Source: Brasenia schreberi (taxonomy: Eukaryota; Streptophyta; Magnoliopsida; Nymphaeales; Cabombaceae). Taken from it: a DNA stretch of 64,000 bases. Below are positions 33,741 through 45,158 of this stretch, piece after piece (the stretch's first letter is position 1; each line of letters begins with the position of its first letter). Made by a program: the position numbers and the translations under genes. The DNA lies in assembly GCA_036023115.1 (NCBI GenBank), contig JAYKKT010000055.1:9510001-9574000 (forward strand), given 5' to 3'. Under the pieces are notes generated by a model that did not search any database, had not been told where the DNA came from, and worked only from the letters and a program-made list of their open reading frames with translations.

Positions 33741-34412
33741 ATTACAACATTGTATAAAACAAAACAATGAATAGGCGTTTCGTAGAATCATGTGGCAACA
33801 AAAGTAAATAATCCGCAACAGTTTCTCATTCATCTATACTTATATATACCTTCTCGTGAACTGATCGCTGAATACCAGAAAAGTACATAACACCACATAT
33901 TGAGTACTTGCATGGAATTGGAAAACCAAAATAAGAACCATCTGGTGTACATACACCAAAACTCTTCATTAAACAACATAAATGATGTAATTCAGTTTCA
34001 TACCTGGAGAGCCGTCCACTCGCTGGAGATAACACAGTTACGAGAGGCAAAAAGTTCAACAGTTCCATGTTGTTGTGACTTTCAAATTCTGTTAGCATAT
34101 GGCGTAAGTCAGTAGGAAACAGAAAAATGATAACAAAAATACACATTGCTCTCGACTTGATTCTGCTTTGTAAGAACATTTTTTATGAAAACATCAATAA
34201 ATTTTGCACGGAAATAAGTCTTTTAATTACCAGTTCACGGAGCCTTCAGCGCCATGCAACAGCTGCAAAAAATAAAGAAGCTAGAGGGGAGATTAAACAT
34301 CCATAAGGCATTAGAAAACATTAATAGCTAGAAAGAAACCAAACTTACGATAATTTGAGGCAAACAAACATAGGCTCGTTCAATGCTATCCAGCGAAAAG
34401 TCTTAGCAAAAG

Positions 34413-35909
34413 TCATATCTTTGTGTGTCTCTCGAACTCTATCTTGTTCCTCATAATTGGCTTTATATTTTCCACAGCTTTATACCGAATATCAATTCCA
34501 TATTCAATCCTTTGACAAACTTCATCCGGCAAGCAGGACTCACCTGCTGCATGCAGTGCATCAGTAACCAGTTTATAAGTATAAACTCTCGGAATACATC
34601 CATCCCTAACCATCTTGATCAAGTAGTCACGGGCCTCGCATATTCGACCACTCTCACACAAAGCATGGATAATTGGAGTGTAAGAACTCGAAGTTGTTAT
34701 TCCATGGTTCTGAGAGGTCATAAGAACCATCATCTCTACTGCTTTTTCGATCTCATTAACCGCACTATAGTACCTAATGAATGAATTATAAGTAACTCTA
34801 TTAGGAGAACATCCACTGCTGCTCATTGTATTCAATAAGTCAAGCGCCCTTTCTATCCTATAATTCTTGCATAGACCATCAATCAAACAATTATAAGTAA
34901 TAACATCAGGTTTAAACCCTTTGAAAACCATGCTCCTGAATAAATGATTAGCTTCCCAGAGCCTTCGCCTGATTGCCTTGCGGCACGCCGTCCTCATACT
35001 GTGCTTACAATAAGCGCTGATCAAAACCGTGTAGGTGATCACATCCGGCGGGCATCTAGAGCCCGGAATTTCCATTTGATCGAACAAAAATCGGGCTTTC
35101 TTGAAGTCTCCAATCCGGCACAACGCGGCGATCATAGTATTATATGCAATGACGTCCGGTTTGCACCAGAGTTGCTTCATTCTGTAAAACGCCATCAGTG
35201 CCTCTTTCACGAGGCCTTCCTCTCCAAGCACTTTGATTACTGCCGTCACCGTCGCTGTCGTCACAAGCCCGCCGGGGCCCCGCTTTCTGCTCATCTCGTG
35301 AAGAAATCCCCACAATTTCTTCAAGCTATTCGATTTCGCCAAGATCAAAGCCATCTCCCTGCAAGTCATCTCAGTGTGCGAAAACTCTCCTTCAGTTTCG
35401 ACCCAATGGAAGAACTCTAAACCCCTGTTTACTCCCAATTCCACTCTCTGCGGATCCCTGTATGCGAACCGCGCGCGAATTTGAGGCCTTTCAGACGAAT
35501 CGCGCTCTTCTTCTCGTAGATATCTCTGTTTGAGAGGAGCCCTCCTTCTGAATCCACTCTGGCAACCGATCGATCTCTCGCTATGGAAGTAAATCCTGGG
35601 GATCGATCTCAGGGCCTCTGCTACCAAATCTACACTCCATGAATGAATACCCCTTATGCTTTGGAACCCATCTCCCAAATCCTTGTTTTCGACGATGGCG
35701 GTCATTACTTTCTTCAAAGTTGTGGAGAAAATGCAGGAATCTGCAGGAACATTATGGCGGGTATCCTTTGAATCTTTGATATCCGAAGGATCTATTTCAG
35801 ATTGGGACGCGTGAATCGATTGGGAGGAAGCTGTCGTGTTCCTGAGAGAAACGAGCAATACGAAGAAGGGTTTCGTGTTTCCGCAAGGAAGTCTAAGCAT
35901 CAAGACCAT
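34413..35909 (-). CDS. P-class pentatricopeptide repeat protein (At1g77405-like)
   Basis: An intact, intronless frame of 498 residues, TGA at 34413-34415. It strongly resembles the Arabidopsis PPR protein At1g77405 in the order and wording of its motifs. The ATG has A at -3 and G at +4, and an in-frame TAA lies three codons upstream, so no longer start is possible. Residues 1-30 are poor in acids and hold Arg and Ser, so an organelle-targeting role is plausible. The conserved N-terminal block is at 161-206 (GLEFFHWVETEGEFSHTEMT). Seven PPR motifs follow at about 217-251, 252-288, 289-334, 335-369, 370-405, 406-440 and 441-475. The third holds an Arg-rich insertion (RTACRKAIRRRLWEA). No E, DYW, SMR or nuclease tail is present. 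P-class PPR proteins bind organelle RNA for stability, splicing or translation; the RNA target is unknown. Confidence 0.93.
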   Translation of the reverse strand: MVLMLRLPCGNTKPFFVLLVSLRNTTASSQSIHASQSEIDPSDIKDSKDTRHNVPADSCIFSTTLKKVMTAIVENKDLGDGFQSIRGIHSWSVDLVAEALRSIPRIYFHSERSIGCQSGFRRRAPLKQRYLREEERDSSERPQIRARFAYRDPQRVELGVNRGLEFFHWVETEGEFSHTEMTCREMALILAKSNSLKKLWGFLHEMSRKRGPGGLVTTATVTAVIKVLGEEGLVKEALMAFYRMKQLWCKPDVIAYNTMIAALCRIGDFKKARFLFDQMEIPGSRCPPDVITYTVLISAYCKHSMRTACRKAIRRRLWEANHLFRSMVFKGFKPDVITYNCLIDGLCKNYRIERALDLLNTMSSSGCSPNRVTYNSFIRYYSAVNEIEKAVEMMVLMTSQNHGITTSSSYTPIIHALCESGRICEARDYLIKMVRDGCIPRVYTYKLVTDALHAAGESCLPDEVCQRIEYGIDIRYKAVENIKPIMRNKIEFERHTKI

Positions 35910-36060
35910 GGTTGTTTACTTAACGGCAACGGATGAACTGTGAAATGCAAGAAATCTACCATCTCATGGAGATCGACCAGCGTTTTACACGAGACGAAAA
36001 TGGTCGTGGTGGTATGGACCCCTCTCTCTCCCCATTTGTGTATTTCTGTTTTCCTGATTG
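35910..36060 (-). promoter_or_regulatory. 5' flank of the PPR gene
   Basis: The 150 bases upstream of the ATG include a GA-rich run on the minus strand (plus CCCCTCTCTCTCCCC at 36018-36032), a common feature of plant 5' leaders. A clear TATA box was not seen, in line with many PPR genes. Transcription start is unknown. Confidence 0.35.
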
Positions 36061-38195
36061 GCAATCTCCAGTCGACTGATTAACGCAAACGACGAGGTTT
36101 TCCCTGATCTATCGAGAAACCCTCACTTTTCGTTGCCCCTTTTTGGCCTTGGGGCCAAATTGAAACTAAACTCGTACATCCAGTTCACAACAAAATTACA
36201 GTACTTTTACTGTTTTGAGTACCCAAGTTTCAAACCTAAAAGTTCTGTGAATTCCGTAATATCTCCCAACCAGAAGGCGCCTTAAAGGATTCCAATATTA
36301 GGTAGGGATGACAATGCAGAAGATCACGCATTTTGGATTGCTTGGAGCTATTGATGCGACACGGGTTCTTGTTTTTATACCTAACATTGATCAATCAATT
36401 ACATTGCTGCAACTAAAAAGGTGTAGGAATACGAATTCTGTTAACTATTGTTGGCTTTGACAAAGCTGCTTTCATGGTAGGACGGAAGTGCAACTGATTT
36501 ACGAGTTCTTCAAAAGTGTACTTATGATAAAACCCATGTGCTCGTAATCCCCAAAGGTAATATCATCAAGTTTGTAATCATCTATTTTAGTTTGTGTCAA
36601 TATTATTATTTTAATTTAAGTAGGTAAATATTATCTTGTTAATGAAGTTACCTATTAATAGCTAGGTTATGGCTTCACACCCGAAGCAAACTTTCCATTT
36701 ATCATTGTTAGTGCATAATATACAAATCTAATTTGCACAAAAGACAAGCTATTTATTCAATCATATATGCTCCTCCTTACAAATTACAGCTGAACGTGTG
36801 TATGCTATACTGCATGCATGATTTCCCATATTAAAAATCCAAATTTTCTATTCATATCATGTACAATTAAAGGTTATATTAGTTTGTATGCGCTTTGTAT
36901 AATTCTATCCTATAAACAGAATGTATTATATTATGGATAAGATGTGGATACTAGTTGCGGTAAAAGGTACAATATAAGTCACCCTTTCGGTTTCGTTTTC
37001 CGTGGCTGATTCTAAAAAGAATATGGTAGTAATAAGCTATTAGGAGATCTACTGACAAATATGATGTGATAACTATTAATATTTACTTTTCATATAGAAT
37101 TTATTCATTTATCATGTCCATCACACATTTCTACTGTAATTGGTTTCTGTTCCTCTAGTTTCTTTTTCACGGGACCTTGAGAAGATGGTCTCTCGCTATA
37201 AATATTATGTTTTTCAAGAAGGTGTAAGGTGAGGAAATTATGGTTTTGTATATTGTGGGGCAACTACTCGGTTTGCTGCAATGGCTACTAACTGCCCTAG
37301 CTGCCAAAGCTGCTAGAGCCGAGCTACAAGAGTGCCCGATACAAGACTAGAGCTAGCTACTTGAGCAACATTATCTGTAGGGAAGGAGGTACCTTAAAGC
37401 AGGCTGTTAACATAAAGCTAGTTATTGGGCGTGTGTGTGTGCAATAAATAAATATATGTGTGTGTGTGTGTGTGTGGTTGAGTATAATATGCTTGCCATC
37501 TTGTATGCTGGTATGTTCGTGTAAATCTTCAGCATTTGATTAACAAGATAGATGGTTTAAATTTTAAAAAAAAAAAAAAGCAAAATTGTATACATATAAG
37601 TACTGTTCATGTGTATGCATTCCTTTCTATACACATTTTTCAGCTTAGATACCCCACCGGGTATAACCTTAGAGATCAAAGGTAGAAGAAAACCCGGACC
37701 TCCTTTCCTTTCCCATCTCTACGAGAAACATAATTTGAAGTTCATGGCAAAAGCGGTAGTAACTTGATAAATTCTTAATAAAGACAACTATATATCTTGT
37801 ATGGAAATGGACTTATTATTCTTCCATGATCGAAGGGGAAAAGATATGAACTAATCTTAAAAATGAAAAAAGATGAAGAAAAGATAAGTGGGCTCAACCA
37901 AGAATGTCGTTCTTGCATTGATCCGATTTGATTAAGCCGGTTCATTTTGATTCTTACACTGTTCGAACTCAATCCTAGAAGAGTGTCGTGGATGTAACAT
38001 TAGGGTATCGGGATCTTTACCATGCGTTGAGGAGTTGACATGCACCGAACCGTTCATTCGGTTTAGTTTGTCATGAGCTCATTCATGATGGACTCATAAC
38101 AAGCTTAGCTGAACATGAGTTGGCTCGTTAAGATGTACGAGCTGAAGATCAACCCTGTATGTACAGTTTGGCTTGGTTGGTATATGCTTATTTAG

Positions 38196-38198
<3 letters not shown>
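36061..38198. other. Intergenic stretch with simple repeats
   Basis: No gene is supported. It contains a TG repeat interrupted by a short AT-rich piece (37430-37477) and an A14 run (37566-37579). From 37960 to 38190 GAGCTC/GAACCG-type words recur, typical of short decayed DNA transposons, but no ends can be set. Confidence 0.4.

Positions 38199-38285
<87 letters not shown>
38199..38285. repeat. (TA)n microsatellite
   Basis: Pure AT/TA dinucleotide run of 87 bases. Open frames across it (YIYIYI) are artefacts of the repeat. Confidence 0.95.
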
Positions 38286-38286
<1 letters not shown>

Positions 38287-38656
38287 TTGCAAAAGTCCAT
38301 CTATATGTTTTCAACTCAACCAGTTTATGCCGACCATGTAATCCTTTTTGGTAAAACGTCGTCTCGGCACTGAAAAACTGTTAGAAGTGGTGAATACCTA
38401 TGAGAAACTCAGTGAACATAAGGTAAACTTTGTAAAATTGGCAGTTTACTTCTGCAGAAATACCCCTCCTCAGGTAAACATAACGGTATGCATGAAAAGA
38501 CTGAGATGACAGAATGAGACTAATCCTGTAGATTTCCAAGTTTGCCAAAATGCGTAGATATTCTTACATGCACTTATATATATATGGTTTCCAAATGTGC
38601 CCTCCCTCTTAATTATCTTAACTAAATATTTTCTTTTTACAGTAGCAATCTCGATA

Positions 38657-39656
38657 TCCCATTGACATACATTAACCTTATAAGAGACATGTACGATGGT
38701 GCAAAAATATGTGTGAGGACTCATGAAGGAATGACAGACTTCTTTGAAGTTAATATTGGGTTACATCAATGATCAACTTTGAGTCCATACTTATTTATAA
38801 CGGTGATTGATGAGTTAACAAAACATATTCAAGATGAAGTGCTTTGGTGTATGTTATTTGCAAATGACATTGTGTTAGTGGAAAAGTCTAAGGAAAAAAT
38901 TAATAGAAAATTGGAAGTATGGAGAGAAGCATTAGAAAGCAAAGGCCTCCGACTTATTAGAACAAAGACACAATATATGAAATATAAGTTTGATCATTTG
39001 GTTACTTAAGAGGGCATAGAAATTAAAATTGGCACACATTGCATACCCCAAAAGGAAAGTTTTAAATACTAATTTTTCAGAGTGATGGAAGGATTGATGG
39101 AGATGTTACGCATAGGATTAATGCTGGTTGGTTAAAATGGAGAGGAGTATTTGGTATTCTTTGTGATAAGAAGATACCATTAAAGTTAAAAGGTAAATAT
39201 TATAGAGCAGCAATTAGACCTGCATTGTTTTATGGTTTTGAGTATTGGGCAATTAAGCAATCAACATGTACAAAAGATGTCCGTGACAGAAATGAAGATG
39301 TTGAGATGGATAAGTGGTCATACAAGAAAAGACCGTATACATAATGAAGTTATTAGAAACAAATTAGGAGTGGCACCAATAGAAGATAAAATGAGAGAAT
39401 ACCATTTAATATGGTTTGGACATATAGAAAGAAGATCAAAAGAAGAATCTATAAGAAGGTATAGAAAACTAAATTTAAAAAGTATTAAAAGAGGTAGAGG
39501 AAGACCACAAAAGTGTTGGAAAGAAACAATAAAGAATGATCTAGCTTATTGTGAGTTAACTACCAAGATGGCACATGATAAAGCTCTGTGGAAACAAAAA
39601 GTCCATGTAGCCGACCCCATCTAGTATGGGAAAAGGCTTAGCTGTTGTTGTTGTAT
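38657..39656 (+). mobile_element. RTE LINE copy 4, 5'-truncated, with 13-16 bp target duplication
   Basis: One-kilobase 3' fragment of the RTE family on the plus strand. It starts within RT (ATCCCATTGACATACATTAA) and ends with the family tail GCTTAGCTGTTGTTGTTGT. Flanks are AGTAGCAATCTCG at 38641-38653 and 39657-39669, extendable to 16 bases with one mismatch. RT (38779-39009) reads FANDIVL, so the first catalytic Asp of FADD is Asn. The C-terminal domain at 39232-39624 is open ([24 protein letters not shown]). It shares with copy 6 a stop in TTAAGAGGGCATAG and a seven-base deletion that copies 3 and 5 lack. Confidence 0.92.
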
Positions 39657-39672
39657 AGTAGCAATCTCGGTA

Positions 39673-41496
39673 ATGTGTTATAATATGATATAATATATAT
39701 GAAATTGGAAAGAGTTAGATTTTGAATTCTATAGACAGAGCGACACTAGATTATCACAAGATCAGTATAGATAACTGAAGAGGTAGTTGCTCTCCTGAAA
39801 GGTTTAGCACTAACTCTTTGTGAGTTATCATGTAGCCTCGATAACATGCAAAGAAAGAAGGACTCTCTTATTGGATTTTTTAAGATGTCTTTTTCAAAAG
39901 ATAAACACTCGAAACAAATATCGTTTTTACTTTATTAAAACTTATGAAAATCTCTCATAGAGAATTATGGTTTTAACTGAAAGCCCATAAAGGAAAACAA
40001 GAGGGAATAAACCCAACTATAAATAGACATGAGTCTATTTATGAAAATACACATCAAATATACTAACTTCTCTCCTTTGAAAACCCTCTACGGGTAATCA
40101 TGCTTCAATCTCTACCTCTACTTCTCCTTCTTCTTCTTCCTTGTTCTGCTTAGCTTCTGTTGTGATATGGCTGCACATAGAGTATCACTCTACTTCAGTG
40201 ATATTAGAGCCTGCAGATTCTTCTTCGACATCAACTTTATCGGCTATAAGGTATGACTTTTGTTTGCCTAGGGCAGAATAGATCGAAAAGGTTTCTAAAA
40301 AAAAATTGATATGTTCTACATCTAAACGAACAGAAGCAGAACATTATGTATTCTATTCATATTTGAGAAGAAACTAGTAAAGCAAAGAAAAAAATAGCAT
40401 AAACATAAGAATTCAAAAAATGCAGGAGAAGGAGAAAGATGACTATGTTTCGCTTAATGTGTGAAAAGGTGCAGGATGTTCGATGAGGACGAAGAGGAGA
40501 GCAGAGAATTCTCCATCTGTGATCTGCCTTGCAGTTGAGAGAGACTGCTAGAAGCAGTCAATAGGGACTAAGAGAGAACCAAAAAACCCCATTCTCGTTT
40601 TCTCTCATTCACTCTTTCCCTCTCATTGTCTAATTTCAAGGGAAACTAGACGTGGTTTCTTGATAAAACCATGCACTAGCCACGATTTTCACCAAAACCA
40701 AAAACCAAGGGTGATAAATCGCTCCAGCTACTGTTTTCTCCAAAACCATTGAAAGACCCTTTTGCACTTGCCAGTAGAAGTGAAATTATAGTTTAGCCTT
40801 GATGGAGGCTAAAATTATAATTTTATCCTTATATTTATAAGTTGAATGTCTGTTATACCCTTGAGCATATGTATGTACCATTTGCCTTAAGTAGTTATTT
40901 TAAATTATGGGTATACCTATTCTCTGAATTTATAGTTTTGTTCATATATATCCCGAGAATTACAAGACTTGATTTACAGTATTATTTACAATTTTGTCTC
41001 TATTTGTTTATTAAATTCATAGAATCGTCACTTGACAAAATTAATTTTGTGCCCTTAACATATTTTATAGAATTACAGAAAAGTTAGGACAAATTTATAG
41101 TCCTGCCCATAACTGTTTATTTGATTTGCAAAATAACTAGGAACTTGATTTTACTATTTTGTCCCTAAGACTTTGATAAAATTACCAAAATGGATAGACA
41201 TAAAATTACCAATCTTTCCATTATTTGTACAAAAAATTACGAAAATGGATAGAGGAAAATATTATTGTAATATCCCTAGACTTGTTCTGAAATTACACAA
41301 TTGTGTTTATTTCTAAAACATACTTGTTTTTTGTTTGATATTGCAGTTAGGTGCCTAAAAGTATTTATAATTTAGTACTTGGATATTTATGTTATTGCAA
41401 TTTACTGCCTTACTAGTTTTCATTATCTATCTGATTGAATTAATTGTTTGTTAGTTATTGTTTTCTATTTAAAATATTCATACCCTCTTGTTGTTA
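39673..41496. other. Unassigned stretch, possibly a decayed LTR element
   Basis: No coding region is supported. CTATAAATAG at 40018-40027 and TGATATTAGAGCC at 40199-40211 have the spacing of an LTR promoter and a following primer-binding site (TGGTATCAGAGCC with two transitions). No gag follows. From 40780 to 41300 phrases such as AAATTATAGTTTT and ACAAAATTA recur, as in decayed LTRs. Confidence 0.35.
40199..40211 (+). promoter_or_regulatory. Possible decayed LTR primer-binding site
   Basis: TGATATTAGAGCC differs from the initiator-Met primer site TGGTATCAGAGCC by one G-to-A and one C-to-T change. A TATAAATA lies 175 bases upstream. Without a gag or LTR partner it remains a guess. Confidence 0.3.
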
Positions 41497-42016
41497 TACA
41501 ACAACAACAACAACAACAACTAAGCTTTTTCCCATACTAGATGGGGTCGGCTACATGGATTCTTTGTTTCCACAGATCCCTATCGTGTGCCATGTTAGCA
41601 GTTAACTCCCAACAAGCTAGATCATTCTTTATTGTTTCTTTCCAACACTTTTGTGGTCGTCCTCTACCTCTTTTAATACTTTCCAAATTTAGTTTTTCTA
41701 ACCTTCTTACAGGTTCTTCTTTTGATCTTCTTTCTATATGTCCAAACCATCTTAAACGATGTTCTCTCATTTTATCCTCTATTGGTGCCACTCCTAATTT
41801 GTTTCTAATAACCTCATTATGTATACGGTCTTTTCTTGTATGACCACTCATACATCTCAACATCTTCATTTCTGTCACAGACATCTTTTGTACATGTTGA
41901 TGATTAACTGCCCAACACTCAGAACCATAAAACATGGCAGGCCTAATTGCTGCTCTATAATATTTACCTTTTAATTTTAATGGTATCTTCTTATCACAAA
42001 GAATACCTGATGCTCC

Positions 42017-42994
42017 TCACCATTTTAACCAACCAGCATTAATTCTATGTGTAACATCTCCATCAATTCTTCCATCACTTTGAAAAATTGACCCTAGGTA
42101 TTTAAAACCTTCCTTTTGGGGAATGCAATGTGTGCCAATTTTAATTTCTATGTCCTCTGAAGTAGCCAAATGATCAAACTTACATTCCATATATTTTGTC
42201 TTTGTTCTACTAAGTCGGAGGCCTTTGTTTTCTAATGTTTCTCTCCATAGTTCCAATTTTCTATTAACTTTTTCCTTAGACTCCTCCACTAATACAATGT
42301 CATCTGCAAATAACATACACCAAGGTACTTCATCTTGAATATGTTTTGTTAACTCATCCATCACCATTATAAATAAGTATGGACTTAAAGTTGATCCTTG
42401 ATATAACCCAATATTAACTTCAAAGAAGTCTGTCGTTCCTTCATGAGTCCTCACACATGTTTTTGCACCATCATACATGTCTCTTACAAGGTTAATATAT
42501 GTCAATGGGATACCTCTTTTTTCCAAAGTTCTCCAAAGAACCTCCCTCGGTACCCTATCATAAGCTTTTTCTAGATCAATAAATATCATGTGAAGGTCTT
42601 TCTTTTTTGCTCTAAAATGTTCCATAAGACGTTTCAAAAGGTGAATCGCTTCAATAGTAGATCTACCAGGCATAAATCCAAATTGGTTCTCTGTTGTACT
42701 TGATACTTGTCTTAACCTACGTTCAATAATTCTTTCCCATAATTTCATAGTATGACTCATTAACTTGATACCTCGATAATTCGCACAATTTTGAATGTCT
42801 CCCTTGTTCTTATATACGGGAATAAGTGTACTTGCTCTCCATTCCTCGGGCATCTTTTGGTTTTTCCATATTTCATTAAATAGTCTTGTGAGCCATGTGA
42901 TTCCTATTTCTCCTAGTATTTTCCAAACTTCTATAGGAATATTATCTGGTCCTACCGATTTACCACTCTTCATATGTTTAAGAGCCTCTTTCAC
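42017..42994 (-). pseudogene. RT domain of RTE LINE copy 5 (open over 325 codons)
   Basis: RTE-clade reverse transcriptase fragment. In order it holds the finger block [73 protein letters not shown] (motif A with Asp), [10 protein letters not shown] (motif B) and FADDIV (motif C with both Asp). All catalytic residues of motifs A and C are present. The frame is cut by a stop close to WLKW at 42017, so it has lost its link to the C-terminal domain. Confidence 0.85.
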
Positions 42995-43441
42995 TTCATT
43001 CTTTTGAATACGTCGGTAGAAATTGTGGTTTATATACTTTTCTGACTTGGCTAAATCTCCTAAACTAATACTAACATCTTTATTTTCATTAAAAAGATTA
43101 TAAAAATAGTTTTTTCATCTATTTCTTATATCATCATTTGCCACTAGAATTTTTTCATCTTCGTCTTTTATGCATCTAACATAATTAAGATCTTTAGTTT
43201 TCTTATCTCTAACCCTAGCTATCCTAAAAATATCTCTTCCACCCTCTTTTGAGTTGAGTTTTTTATATAGGTCCTCCCAAATCTTAGCTTTTGTTTCACT
43301 AATGGCCTTTTTTGCTTCCTTTTTTGCTTTCTTATAAGCTTCTAAAGTTTCACTAGTTTTCTCGGCATAATGTAATTTGTAACATGCCCTCTTTGCCTTG
43401 ATTTTATTTTGTACTACTTCACTCCACCACCAAGCTTCTTT

Positions 43442-44131
43442 TTATGCCGGTACACCTCCCTTAGATACCCCTAACACATCTTTCGCCACTTTCCTAATAT
43501 GTATAGCCATATTGTTCCACATATCAGAGGATGTGCCAACATAATTCCAAACATCTCCTTGAAGGACTTTCTGTTTAAATATATCTTCTTTCTCGCTTTT
43601 GAGGTTCCACCATTTAGTCCGAATAGCTCGATGCACTCTTTTTTTCTTTGTCCATTTTTTTATTTGTAAATCCATAACTAAAAGTCGATGTTGGGTGGTT
43701 AAGCTTTCTCCTGGAATTACCTTACAATCTTTATAACACGCTCTATCTTTTTTTCTACAAATAAAGTAATCAATTTGTGTTTGTGATAAGCCACTCTTAT
43801 AAGTAATTAAATGTTCATCTCGTTTTTTGAAGATTGTATTGACTATAAAGAGATTAAATGACATAGCAAAATTTAAAATCTCCCTACCTTCCTCGTTTAT
43901 ATCCCCATAACTAAAGTTTCCATGAATCCCTTGATATCCTAATGCCTCTTTACCGACATGTCCATTTAAATCTCCTCCTAAACAAATCATCTCCCTTTGT
44001 GGAATCTTTTGAAACACCTTATCTAACTCTTCCCAAAAAACTATCTTTATACTATCTTCTAGTCCTACTTGGGGTGCGTAAGCACAAACTATATTCAAAA
44101 CCTCTGCTCCTAACACTAATTTCAATGTCAT
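43442..44131 (-). pseudogene. Endonuclease domain of RTE LINE copy 5 (partial)
   Basis: Apurinic-like endonuclease segment, 229 codons. It shows [15 protein letters not shown] (Asp and Asn of the GDxN site), [14 protein letters not shown] (Asp) and QHRLLVMDL (catalytic His). The N-terminal part up to 44396 is readable on the same strand in another phase (a frameshift lies near 44135-44230). Confidence 0.8.
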
Positions 44132-44396
44132 GATTCGGTCACCATATCGGTGTATGTCTACTACACTCCCCTTTAAATCTTTATTTATGAGAATACAAAC
44201 TCCGTTTCGGGCCTTTACTTCACCTCAGTACCATAATTTAAAACCTTTATCCTCTATCTCCTTTGCTTTTTCTCCAACCCATTTTGTCTCTTGTAAACAT
44301 AGAATATGAATCTTTCTCCGAATCATAGTATCTACCACCTCCATTAGCTTACCCGATAATATTCCGATATTCCAAGAACCAATACGAATCTTATTT

Positions 44397-44654
44397 GGCC
44401 AAATATTAGAAAATGTCTACTAGAATGTGTATTTTTGAAGTGGCAAAGATAGAAAAATTAAATGGCTTAAATTTTTAAACATAGAAATGAAGAATTCTAT
44501 TGGCCTTGACCTTAGAAGATATAGACTATGTGCATAGGAAAATAATTTTATCCCTACATCATGTGTACTATATGAGGGAAAAAATATAAATCTTTTATTA
44601 AAGATGATACAATAGGAAGGACTATTATGCTTACATACATAGAGGATGACTTGA
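44397..44654 (+). pseudogene. Ty1/copia gag start (copia 3), interrupted by RTE copy 6
   Basis: Plus-strand gag remnant. From the ATG at 44413 it reads MSTRMCIFEVAKIEKLNGLNF, then ILLALTLEDIDYV in another phase. That is the copia gag start 'xxxxKLNGxNFxxWxxxMxxxLTLEDxxYxL'. The gag breaks at the target duplication (44636-44654) and continues at 47921. No LTR or PBS lies upstream; the left edge abuts RTE copy 5. Confidence 0.7.
44636..44654. repeat. 19-bp target-site duplication of RTE copy 6, left
   Basis: TACATAGAGGATGACTTGA, identical at 47921-47939. Confidence 0.95.
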
Positions 44655-44684
44655 ACTCCGCCCATGTAAGGGATCACCCTTGCA

Positions 44685-45146
44685 TTGCCGGTCCCAAGCC
44701 CGGATAAAGGAGGAGGGTTGTGTTTGGCTTCCGACAGCCAGCGTAAAACTTCGTCGAATTTTTACAACATGGATTATAAAAATTATGAGCATTGCTTTGG
44801 GGCGTCCCTGCCTAGCGACGTGCTACAGAGCCCGAATGCAGTAAGAAGTAAGCAAGGGCCACTATATTTTCGCCCGAATATAGTGAATCAGTTGCAGAGA
44901 GGGTTCCCACATCATGGACGGGTGTGGGTAAAGAAGTTAGTCCCGCTACATTCCCGCTCGAATGTAGTGAAAATTTTTCAGAGAGGGTCTCCGCATTTTG
45001 ATTATGGACGGATGCGGGGGGTAAGGAAGCTAGTCCTAGATAATAAGATTCGTATTGGTTCTTGGAATATCGGAACTTTATCGGGTAAGCTAATGGAGGT
45101 GGTAGATACTATGATTCGAAGAAAGATTCATATTCTATGTTTATAA
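44685..45146 (+). pseudogene. RTE copy 6, leader-side frame and start of endonuclease
   Basis: Open stretch of 153 codons, with no ATG at its first codon (TTG). An in-frame ATG is at 44769 (MDYKNYEHCFG). The last part, KIRIGSWNIGTLSGKLMEVV..IHILCL, is the endonuclease start (WNIGTL with its Asn). The next codon is TAA (45144-45146), where other RTE proteins read Gln of QETKW. A single C-to-T change thus separates it from the main frame that follows in the same phase. Confidence 0.85.
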
Positions 45147-45158
45147 GAGACAAAATGG

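Larger units (their letters stand above)
41497..44396 (-). mobile_element. RTE LINE copy 5, nearly full length, inverted to copy 6
   Basis: Minus-strand RTE LINE of 2.9 kb. The 3' tail is on the left (CAACAAC repeats, 41497-41520). Open blocks, in minus order: endonuclease 43442-44131 ([43 protein letters not shown]); RT 42017-42994 ([37 protein letters not shown], intact FADD at 42299-42310); C-terminal domain 41537-41935. A CAA-to-TAA change in the codon before KEAWWWSE (about 43443) and frameshifts near 43115 and 42017 kill it. The alignment ends at 44396 (ATAAGATTCG on the minus strand), just inside the endonuclease start. No convincing target duplication was found. Confidence 0.9.

Noticed and set aside
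34425..35420. Plus-strand frames opposite the PPR gene (34425-34784 and 34944-35420)
   Set aside because: They mirror the conserved PPR coding strand and show no known domain.
38094..38373. Open frames of alternating Tyr-Ile on both strands
   Set aside because: They are the translation of the (TA)n run at 38199-38285. The frames at 55611-55922 have the same cause.
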